This document shows, one piece after another, positions 26,379 through 33,022 of a stretch of DNA of 64,000 bases. Each line of letters starts with the position of its first letter. Position 1 is the first letter of the stretch. Below the pieces are notes generated by a model. It was given only the letters and a program-made list of their open reading frames with translations, had not been told where the DNA came from and searched no databases. Made by a program: the position numbers and the translations under genes. Source of the DNA: Pukyongia salina (lineage in GTDB: Bacteria; Bacteroidota; Bacteroidia; Flavobacteriales; Flavobacteriaceae); the NCBI RefSeq assembly GCF_002966125.1, contig NZ_CP027062.1, positions 2,542,001 to 2,606,000 of the forward strand, given 5' to 3'.

Positions 26379-27218
26379 ATGAGCACACCGAACTGGAAAA
26401 CGGCCAAAGAATATACCGATATCACTTATAAAAAGTGCGACGGGGTCGCCCGGATAGCGTTTAACAGACCCGAAGTTAGGAATGCGTTCCGGCCAAAGAC
26501 CACTTCAGAGTTACTTGATGCCTTTCACGATGCCCAGGAGGATACCAGTATTGGTGTGGTGCTGCTTTCTGCTGAAGGGCCCTCGCCCAAAGACGGAGTT
26601 TACAGTTTTTGTAGCGGGGGAGACCAATCTGTACGCGGTCATCAGGGGTATGTGGGTGAAGATGGGTACCACCGGCTTAACATCCTCGAGGTGCAACGAC
26701 TTATTCGATTTATGCCCAAAGCCGTTATAGCTGTAGTTCCCGGGTGGGCGGTAGGAGGAGGACATAGTCTTCATGTGGTGTGCGATATGACCCTCGCCAG
26801 TGAAGAGCATGCTATCTTTAAACAAACCGATGCCGATGTAACCAGTTTTGACGGTGGCTATGGCAGTGCTTATCTGGCTAAGATGGTTGGACAGAAAAAG
26901 GCCAGGGAGATCTTTTTCCTGGGAAGGAATTATTCGGCGCGGGAAGCATATGAAATGGGTATGGTAAATGCTGTGATTCCGCACGACAAACTGGAATCTA
27001 CCGCCTTCGAGTGGGCACAGGAGGTCCTGGCAAAATCGCCAACATCGATAAAAATGCTGAAATTTGCCATGAATCTTACAGACGATGGTATGGTGGGGCA
27101 GCAGGTATTTGCGGGTGAGGCCACCAGACTTGCTTATATGACAGACGAAGCAAAGGAAGGAAGGGACGCTTTTCTTGAAAAAAGAAAGCCCAACTTCGAG
27201 AAAAAGTGGCTGCCTTAG
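26379..27218 (+). CDS. menB: 1,4-dihydroxy-2-naphthoyl-CoA synthase
   Basis: Protein of 279 residues of the crotonase fold that cyclises o-succinylbenzoyl-CoA in menaquinone synthesis. Diagnostic features are RIAFNRPEVRNAFRPKT, the SGGDQ motif (FCSGGDQSVRG) specific for MenB, VPGWAVGGGHSLHVVCD, TDADVTSFDGGYGSAYLA with the conserved Asp, and the C-terminal RKPNF. The ATG at 26379 is preferred over the TTG six codons upstream, since a -7 box overlaps the latter. It stands 6.5 kb from menD. menA, menC and menE are not in the window. Confidence 0.95.
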   Translation: MSTPNWKTAKEYTDITYKKCDGVARIAFNRPEVRNAFRPKTTSELLDAFHDAQEDTSIGVVLLSAEGPSPKDGVYSFCSGGDQSVRGHQGYVGEDGYHRLNILEVQRLIRFMPKAVIAVVPGWAVGGGHSLHVVCDMTLASEEHAIFKQTDADVTSFDGGYGSAYLAKMVGQKKAREIFFLGRNYSAREAYEMGMVNAVIPHDKLESTAFEWAQEVLAKSPTSIKMLKFAMNLTDDGMVGQQVFAGEATRLAYMTDEAKEGRDAFLEKRKPNFEKKWLP

Positions 27219-27345
27219 AAAGCACTTACTGCGCTATCCAACTTTTGATCTCACCAGATCTTCAGCAATAAACAGCTTTAAATTTCCGTTGATTATTACC
27301 TAATCCACTGGCCAGTTTATGCGCAACGGGAGTAATCTAAATCTT

Positions 27346-27774
27346 ATGCACCTTAAGTACTTCTTTCTCATTCTAACTATTCTTTTTCTCTCATGTAAAA
27401 AAAATGATGATGATACTTCGGGGAGTGATTGCGATCAGGCAACTATTATAAGCGCCGAACAATTTGAGAATGGCCCAAATGCGCCGCTTACCATTATCGA
27501 GATGAGTATAGAGGAGGACTGTCTTAGGGTAAAATTTTCGGCAAGCGGTTGTTCCGGGGAAAGCTGGGTGGTAGAACTTATCGATAAAGGAGTTGTTCTG
27601 GAAGCCTTGCCCCCTATCAGATTATTACGGATTTCTCTTCTCAATAACGAGGCGTGCCTGGCAGTATTCACCAGGGAACTTACTTTCGATCTAACCCAGT
27701 TACAGCTACCGGAAACCAATGAGATCTTTCTCAATATTGCAAATTCTGATGAACAGATCTTATATATGTATTAG
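27346..27774 (+). CDS. Small lipoprotein of unknown function
   Basis: Protein of 142 residues from the ATG at 27346 (MHLKYFFLILTILFLSCKK). The lipobox LFLSC predicts lipidation at Cys17, followed by an acidic tether (KKNDDDTSG). The mature domain has four more Cys and a beta-rich pattern ending in NIANSDEQILYMY. No family is recognised. The ORF also opens nine codons earlier, but that start would spoil the signal peptide. Confidence 0.65.
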   Translation: MHLKYFFLILTILFLSCKKNDDDTSGSDCDQATIISAEQFENGPNAPLTIIEMSIEEDCLRVKFSASGCSGESWVVELIDKGVVLEALPPIRLLRISLLNNEACLAVFTRELTFDLTQLQLPETNEIFLNIANSDEQILYMY

Positions 27775-27874
27775 CGGCCGTCAGGGCATTCCAATTTTAT
27801 CTTGAGCAGGCGAAGTTCCGGCGTTTATTTTTTTCTGCATTTATATGTAACTTCCGGAGGATTAAAACCTGTAC

Positions 27875-28321
27875 ATGATGAAAACAACAGATCCGCCAAT
27901 TGTAGTCGAAACTCAACTATCCGGTACCAGGCAGCAGGTTTGGGAGGCAATAACCGTACATGATAAGATGATCGAATGGTATTTTGATAATATTCCTGCT
28001 TTCGAACCCAAGGTGGGATTTAATACACAGTTTCCTGTGCATTCTGAAAGTCGCACCTTCACGCATATTTGGAATGTCACCAAAGTGGTCCCTCGACAGC
28101 TAATAACCTATCACTGGACCTACACCGAATATCCTGGCGAGGGGAAGGTTAGCTTCGAAATATTAGACAATGAAGATGCGGTAAAACTTAGGCTTACCAA
28201 TATTGTGGTAAAAGACTTCCCGCAGGATGTCCCGGAATTTAAAAGACAAAGCTGTATTGATGGCTGGAACTTTTTTATAAAGGACCGACTTAAAAACTAT
28301 TTGCAAAAGCAGTACGGTTAA
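27875..28321 (+). CDS. SRPBCC/AHSA1-type domain protein
   Basis: Protein of 148 residues. The START/AHSA1 fold is suggested by VETQLSGTRQQVWEAITVHDKMIEWYFDNIPAFEPKVG at the N-terminus, a middle beta-sheet (SRTFTHIWNVTKVVPRQLITYHWTY) and the long C-terminal helix (SCIDGWNFFIKDRLKNYL). The family binds hydrophobic ligands or Hsp90; bacterial roles vary. A GGAGG at 27856-27860, 14 nt before the first ATG, is one of the few Shine-Dalgarno-like sequences in the window. Confidence 0.82.
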   Translation: MMKTTDPPIVVETQLSGTRQQVWEAITVHDKMIEWYFDNIPAFEPKVGFNTQFPVHSESRTFTHIWNVTKVVPRQLITYHWTYTEYPGEGKVSFEILDNEDAVKLRLTNIVVKDFPQDVPEFKRQSCIDGWNFFIKDRLKNYLQKQYG

Positions 28322-28351
28322 CCCCTGTATAAATCCATAAACCCAATTACA

Positions 28352-30016
28352 TTAATACGCCTCGTCGTGAACATTCTTCACAGCACGGCCCGAGGGATCG
28401 TTCATATTCTTAAAACTTTCATCCCATTCTAACGCCACAGGACTACTACAGGCTACAGAGGGCACAGAAGGTACGCTTAAGGCTGCGGTGTCACTTGGGA
28501 AATGTTCTTCGAAGATAGTACGATAATAGAATTCTTCTTTACTGGTTGGTGTTTGAATAGGGAAGCGGTGATGTGCATTTTTCATTTGCTCATCAGTAAT
28601 TTCGGCATTCACCATTTCTTTAAGAGTGTCTATCCAGCTGTATCCCACACCATCACTAAATTGTTCTTTCTGCCTCCAGGCAACACTCTCCGGTAACATA
28701 TCTTCGAAAGCTTTTCGCAGCACCCATTTTTCCATTCGGCCTTCTGTGATCATTTTGTCTTTCGGATTAAGCCTCATTGCTACATCCATAAACTCTTTAT
28801 CGAGGAACGGTACCCGGCCTTCTATTCCCCAGGCTGCCAGTGATTTGTTAGCCCGTAAACAATCGTACTGATGTAGCTTATCGAGTTTACGAACCGTTTC
28901 TTTGTGAAATTCTTCGGCATTTGGAGCTTTATGGAAATATAGATAGCCTCCAAAGATCTCATCACTGCCTTCTCCACTAAGTACCATTTTAATCCCCATT
29001 GCTTTTATCGCTCTGGCCATTAAGTACATAGGGGTAGATGCTCGCACCGTAGTTATATCGTACGTTTCCAGGTGATAGATCACATCACGTATGGCGTCTA
29101 TGCCTTCCTGAATGGTAAATTTTACCTCGTGATGCACAGTCCCAAGGTAGTCTGCCACAACCCTTGCGGCAGCGAGGTCTGGAGACCCTTCAAGACCGGT
29201 TGCAAAGGAGTGCAATTGAGGCCACCAGGCCTGGGCAGTATCGTCAGTCTCGATGCGCTTATCGGCGTATTTTTTAGCCAGGGCAGAAGTAGCAGAGGAG
29301 TCCAATCCTCCTGACAATAACACACCATACGGCACATCACTCATTAATTGTCTGTGAACTGCGGCATCGAGCGCTGCGCGTAATTCGTCTATAGATGTCT
29401 CGTTATCTTTTACATTTTCATATTCCATCCAATCGCGACTATACCATCTTTTTAACTCACCATCCTTACTGTACAGATAATGCCCCGGGGGGAACAATTC
29501 TATTTTGGTACAAACACCTTCAAGCGCCTTTAATTCGGAAGCAACATAAAAAGTACCGTGTTTATCCCAGCCCATGTAAAGGGGTATAATTCCCATGTGG
29601 TCTCGTGCGATTAAATAAGCATCGTTTTCTGCGTCGTATAGGGCAAATCCGAATATACCATTAAGGTCGTCCAGGAATTTTTCTCCTTTATCTTTATATA
29701 GTGCGAGGATCACTTCGCAGTCGGACTGAGTTTGGAAATTGTAGTTACCTTCATAAGGTTTCCGTAGTTCACGATGATTGTAGATCTCCCCATTAGCCGC
29801 CAGGATTAATTTTTTGTCTTCTGAAAACAAGGGTTGTTTTCCCGAGGTTGGGTCTACAATAGCCAGACGTTCGTGGGCTAATATCGCTTTATCATGATCG
29901 TAAATTCCACTCCAGTCGGGTCCGCGGTGGCGAATACATTTCGCCATGGTTAATAATTGAGGTCGCAACTCTTCCGAAGGTTGCTTGAGGTCGAAGGCAC
30001 ATACAATTCCACACAT
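28352..30016 (-). CDS. asnB: Asparagine synthetase B, glutamine-hydrolysing
   Basis: Protein of 554 residues converting aspartate, glutamine and ATP to asparagine. The glutaminase domain begins with the processed nucleophile (MCGIVCAFD, Cys2) and RHRGPDWSG, followed by ANGEIYNHRELR. The synthetase domain has the PP-loop PYGVLLSGGLDSSATSALA at about 230-248 and LSGEGSDEIFGGYLYF. The length is that of the E. coli AsnB type. The 130 nt upstream contain a poly-Asn leader peptide frame and an intrinsic terminator that can be disrupted by an alternative stem, so expression is probably controlled by attenuation. Confidence 0.97.
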   Translation of the reverse strand: MCGIVCAFDLKQPSEELRPQLLTMAKCIRHRGPDWSGIYDHDKAILAHERLAIVDPTSGKQPLFSEDKKLILAANGEIYNHRELRKPYEGNYNFQTQSDCEVILALYKDKGEKFLDDLNGIFGFALYDAENDAYLIARDHMGIIPLYMGWDKHGTFYVASELKALEGVCTKIELFPPGHYLYSKDGELKRWYSRDWMEYENVKDNETSIDELRAALDAAVHRQLMSDVPYGVLLSGGLDSSATSALAKKYADKRIETDDTAQAWWPQLHSFATGLEGSPDLAAARVVADYLGTVHHEVKFTIQEGIDAIRDVIYHLETYDITTVRASTPMYLMARAIKAMGIKMVLSGEGSDEIFGGYLYFHKAPNAEEFHKETVRKLDKLHQYDCLRANKSLAAWGIEGRVPFLDKEFMDVAMRLNPKDKMITEGRMEKWVLRKAFEDMLPESVAWRQKEQFSDGVGYSWIDTLKEMVNAEITDEQMKNAHHRFPIQTPTSKEEFYYRTIFEEHFPSDTAALSVPSVPSVACSSPVALEWDESFKNMNDPSGRAVKNVHDEAY

Positions 30017-30089
30017 GGTTGATCTAATTAATTTTATTTATGGTTATTAAGCAACTTATAATTAAGTTCGAACTATTGATCGTAAACAC

Positions 30090-30122
30090 AAAAAAACCCG
30101 TCAGATTCAAAAACCTGACGGG
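30090..30122 (-). terminator. Attenuator terminator upstream of asnB
   Basis: Read on the minus strand, CCCGTCAG (30122-30115) pairs with CTGACGGG (30104-30097) in a perfect 8-bp stem, followed by seven U residues (30096-30090). It lies 73 nt before the asnB ATG and 150 nt after the E1 stop. Its 5' arm can also pair with AAAAGCTTG at 30144-30136, so it is conditional. Confidence 0.85.
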
Positions 30123-30144
30123 CGTTATATCGCGACAAGCTTTT
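30109..30144 (-). promoter_or_regulatory. Candidate antiterminator of the asnB leader
   Basis: Minus-strand AAAAGCTTG (30144-30136) can form nine consecutive pairs, two of them G-U, with CAGGTTTTT (30117-30109). An inner GCG/CGC stem (30133-30131 with 30124-30122) closes on ATATAA. This occupies part of the 5' arm of the terminator and so excludes it. The segment begins one nucleotide after the stop codon of the leader peptide. Confidence 0.65.
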
Positions 30145-30198
30145 GCTACGGCATTCTATTGTTATTATTATTGTTGTTATTAAGTAACATCAGCTTGT
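30135..30198 (-). promoter_or_regulatory. Candidate protector (anti-antiterminator) stem of asnB leader
   Basis: ACAAGCT (30198-30192), just before the leader ATG, is the perfect reverse complement of AGCTTGT (30141-30135), just after its stop. In the absence of translation this stem would sequester the antiterminator strand and let the terminator form. Confidence 0.55.
30146..30190 (-). CDS. Poly-asparagine leader peptide of asnB
   Basis: A 14-codon frame reads M-L-L-N-N-N-N-N-N-N-N-R-M-P-stop, with eight consecutive Asn codons (mixed AAT and AAC). It lies 130 nt ahead of asnB on the same strand and is followed immediately by mutually exclusive antiterminator and terminator segments. An in-frame stop at 30224-30226 and no other ATG fix the start at 30190. 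This is the arrangement of his/trp/leu-type leader peptides, whose translation senses charged tRNA for the pathway product. Overlapping it, an eight-codon frame starting at 30216 ends in TGATG with the leader ATG. Translation itself is unproven. Confidence 0.75.
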   Translation of the reverse strand: MLLNNNNNNNNRMP

Positions 30199-30216
30199 GA
30201 TTGTCTTTTGGTTCAT

Positions 30217-30224
30217 CAAATATC
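30217..30224 (-). promoter_or_regulatory. Possible -7 box of asnB leader RNA
   Basis: Minus-strand GATATTTG matches TAnnTTTG at 7 of the 8 positions, counting the two free ones. It would place the transcript start about 20 nt before the leader ATG. The nearest upstream TTG is 14 nt away, closer than usual, so this is tentative. Confidence 0.3.
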
Positions 30225-30272
30225 TAATAATTTCTGAACAAAAGAAATTTTCTCCTTGTTTTTTCTGAATTT

Positions 30273-32687
30273 TTATCGCAATCGAGGATAATCGGAAGGA
30301 TTTGCCTCGTGCATAATAGCATACACCTTTTCAAAAATATCCTCTGCCGAAGGTTTCGAAAAATAATCACCGTCGGTACCATAGGCGGGGCGATGAGGTT
30401 TTGCGGTAAGGGTTTGCGGCTTACTATCCAAATGCCTGTATCCATTCTGCTCATCCAGGATATGTTGTAGTATATAAGCCGAAGCTCCTCCAGGCACGTC
30501 CTCATCGATCACTAAAAGTCGGTTGGTCTTACCAAGACTCTTCACGATATCGTGATTTAGATCGAGTGGAAGCAGGCTCTGCACATCAATGATCTCGGCA
30601 TCGATTCCAACCTGCTGTAGTTCTTTAGCGGCTTCTTCTACAATTCGCAAGGTACTTCCATAGGACACCAGTGTAATATCGGTTCCTTCTTTTACCGTTT
30701 CCACAACTCCAATAGGAGTTCTCAATTGCCCCAGGTTCTTTGGCATCTTTTCTTTTAGGCGATACCCATTAAGGCATTCCACGATAACGGCTGGTTCGTC
30801 ACTTTCTAGCAAGGTGTTGTAAAAACCGGCTGCCTTGGTCATATTTCGGGGTACCAGCAGGTACATCCCTCTAAGTAAATGAATAAGTCCTCCCATCTGT
30901 GATCCGGAGTGCCAGATCCCTTCCAGGCGATGCCCGCGTGTTCTTACTATAAGCGGAGCTTTTTGTTTCCCAACCGTACGGTACCTAACAGTTGCCAGGT
31001 CATCACTCATGATCTGCAGGCAATACAGGATATAATCGAGATACTGGATCTCTGCGATAGGACGCAGCCCGCGCATAGCCAGACCAATTCCCTGGCCCAG
31101 GATGGTCGCCTCTCTAATACCTGTATCGGCAATACGGAGTTGTCCATGTTTTTCCTGTAGTCCTTCCAGACCCTGATTCACATCCCCAATCGCACCACTG
31201 TCTTCACCAAAGACCATTGCTTCCGGAATATTCTTGAAAATATGATCGAAATTATCCCGTAGTACCACACGTCCGTCTACTTCTTCAGCATTTTCGGCAT
31301 AGGTGGGTTTTATTTCTGAAATGTTTGTTGCTTTGTTTTCTGCCTCCGAATACAAATGAGAAGCGTACTTAGGCTGAATGATCTCGAAATAGTTATCTAT
31401 CCAGTCTTCTAATTGTCTTCTTTCGGGGGATTCTTCGGAAATCACATAGCGAAGTGCCTTACGGGCAGCAGCGATGATATCGCGACGTAATGGTTCTTTT
31501 TCTGAAGAAAGATCATTCTTTATTTTTTCAATAAAGTTCTTGTTCGAAGAACTTTCAGCAAGATTCCCTATAAGCGTTATTGCTTCCTGCTGCTCTTTTT
31601 GCTGAGGCGCAATAAAGGCCTGCCAGGCCGCTTTCTTACCGTCCCTAACTTCTTTCTTAATGTCTTTTTCAATGGCTGCCAATTCTTCTTCAGAAGCCAT
31701 ATCATTGGCGATCATCCACTCCCGCATCTTCACGTTACAGTCGAATTCACGCTCCCATTGCAAACGTTCTTCGCTTTTGTACCGTTCGTGTGACCCACTG
31801 GTTGAATGACCTTGTGGTTGTGTTAATTCCTGAACGTGGATAAGAACAGGGACATGTTCGTCCCGGGCGATCGTGCCAGCCTTTTGATAGGTGTCTATAA
31901 GTGCAGCATAATCCCAGCCGTTTACCCTAAGTATCTCATAACCATTTTCGGTGTCTGTTCGCTGGAATCCTTTTAATATCTCTGAGATATTCTCTTTGGT
32001 GGTCTGGTGCTTGGCGTGTACCGAAATACCATATTCGTCGTCCCATATGCTTATTACCATGGGCACCTGAAGTACTCCGGCAGCATTGATGGTTTCCCAG
32101 AATAACCCTTCACTTGTGCTTGCGTTCCCAATCGTTCCCCAGGCAACTTCGTTTCCATTGATGGAGAACTGTGTAAGGTCTTTTACCTCTTTTACATTCC
32201 TGAAGATCTTCGAAGCTTGTGCCAAACCGAGTAGTCTTGGCATTTGTCCGGCAGTAGGGGAGATATCGGCACTACTGTTCTTTTGCTCTGTTAGATTTTT
32301 CCAACTGCCGTCCTCATTCAGGCTGTGAGTGGCAAAATGTCCGCCCATTTGCCGGCCGGCACTCATTGGGTCGGCATCTATATCGGTGTGCGCATATAGT
32401 CCGGCGAAGAACTGTTCTACAGTTAATTCGCCTATAGCCATCATAAAGGTTTGGTCGCGGTAGTACCCACTCCGCCAGTCGCCATTCTTAAATGCCTTAG
32501 CCCACGCTAATTGCGGGACTTCCTTCCCATCTCCAAAGATCCCAAATTTCGCCTTTCCAGTAAGTACTTCTCGTCGCCCTAACAAACTACACTCCCTGCT
32601 TGTAACAGCGATCTTATAATCGTTAAGGACTTCGGCTTTGAAGTCGTCGAAAGAAAGGTTTTTATCTGTTTGAGGATTTGTGTTCAT
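30273..32687 (-). CDS. 2-oxoacid (branched-chain type) dehydrogenase E1, fused alpha and beta subunits
   Basis: Protein of 804 residues combining both E1 subunits of a thiamine-diphosphate 2-oxoacid dehydrogenase. The alpha part (about 1-400) has the thiamine-binding segment WGTIGNASTSEGLFWETINAAG and HSTSGSHERY. The beta part (about 470-804) shows VFGEDSGAIGDVNQGLEGLQ, IADTGIREATILGQGIGLAMRG and the C-terminal LLVIDEDVPGGASAYI. E1 decarboxylates branched-chain or related 2-oxoacids and passes the acyl group to a lipoyl E2, which is not in the window. The fused form is common in Bacteroidota. The promoter is TTG-N20-TACTTTTG, 20 nt before the ATG. Confidence 0.92.
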   Translation of the reverse strand: MNTNPQTDKNLSFDDFKAEVLNDYKIAVTSRECSLLGRREVLTGKAKFGIFGDGKEVPQLAWAKAFKNGDWRSGYYRDQTFMMAIGELTVEQFFAGLYAHTDIDADPMSAGRQMGGHFATHSLNEDGSWKNLTEQKNSSADISPTAGQMPRLLGLAQASKIFRNVKEVKDLTQFSINGNEVAWGTIGNASTSEGLFWETINAAGVLQVPMVISIWDDEYGISVHAKHQTTKENISEILKGFQRTDTENGYEILRVNGWDYAALIDTYQKAGTIARDEHVPVLIHVQELTQPQGHSTSGSHERYKSEERLQWEREFDCNVKMREWMIANDMASEEELAAIEKDIKKEVRDGKKAAWQAFIAPQQKEQQEAITLIGNLAESSSNKNFIEKIKNDLSSEKEPLRRDIIAAARKALRYVISEESPERRQLEDWIDNYFEIIQPKYASHLYSEAENKATNISEIKPTYAENAEEVDGRVVLRDNFDHIFKNIPEAMVFGEDSGAIGDVNQGLEGLQEKHGQLRIADTGIREATILGQGIGLAMRGLRPIAEIQYLDYILYCLQIMSDDLATVRYRTVGKQKAPLIVRTRGHRLEGIWHSGSQMGGLIHLLRGMYLLVPRNMTKAAGFYNTLLESDEPAVIVECLNGYRLKEKMPKNLGQLRTPIGVVETVKEGTDITLVSYGSTLRIVEEAAKELQQVGIDAEIIDVQSLLPLDLNHDIVKSLGKTNRLLVIDEDVPGGASAYILQHILDEQNGYRHLDSKPQTLTAKPHRPAYGTDGDYFSKPSAEDIFEKVYAIMHEANPSDYPRLR

Positions 32688-32707
32688 TCAATAGGAATTT
32701 GGCTCAA

Positions 32708-32738
32708 CAAAAGTAGTAAAAAGCAGGGGATTACACAA
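32708..32738 (-). promoter_or_regulatory. Promoter of the E1 gene
   Basis: Minus-strand TTG (32738-32736), a 20-nt spacer and TACTTTTG (32715-32708) match the Bacteroidota -33/-7 arrangement. The ATG is 20 nt further on. Confidence 0.65.
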
Positions 32739-32791
32739 TCTGCAAATTCAGCAAAACATTATGAAATTCTTAGTGAAATTACTAGGAATGC

Positions 32792-33007
32792 CTACTTTTT
32801 TATGAATTTTACAAAAATGAGTCTCACTAGCAACAAAAACGGCAATAAATGCCATAAAGTATCGAACCAATCCATGGCTTCCATTCCATTGGCTCCTCCG
32901 GCGATCCACTTTATTTTTCCCCACAAATGGGGTTCGGGATAGAAGGGTGCCAGACCTAATGTGAGGCATAGCAGGATTATTATTCGCCAGTCGTTAAAAA
33001 ATGTCAT
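32792..33007 (-). CDS. Small two-helix membrane protein
   Basis: Protein of 71 residues with transmembrane helices at about 9-22 and 48-66 and the conserved-looking middle PYPEPHLWGKIKWIAGGANGMEAMDWFD. Small proteins of this form occur in many Bacteroidota and are sometimes labelled RND transporter without evidence. The start lies 15 nt after the stop of the M1-like/barrel gene, so the two are probably one operon. The function is unknown. Confidence 0.7.
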   Translation of the reverse strand: MTFFNDWRIIILLCLTLGLAPFYPEPHLWGKIKWIAGGANGMEAMDWFDTLWHLLPFLLLVRLIFVKFIKK

Positions 33008-33022
33008 TATCGATCGTTTAAT

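Noticed and set aside
30158-30181. Poly-Asn run as a mere ATT-type simple repeat
   Set aside because: A trinucleotide repeat alone would not explain the ATG, the stop placed one base before a strand that pairs with the terminator arm, the terminator itself, or the position ahead of an asparagine biosynthesis gene. Chance is not fully excluded without conservation data.
30061-30272. T-box riboswitch upstream of asnB
   Set aside because: No T-box consensus or specifier-loop architecture is visible, and T-boxes are not typical of Bacteroidota. The poly-Asn frame explains the terminator better.
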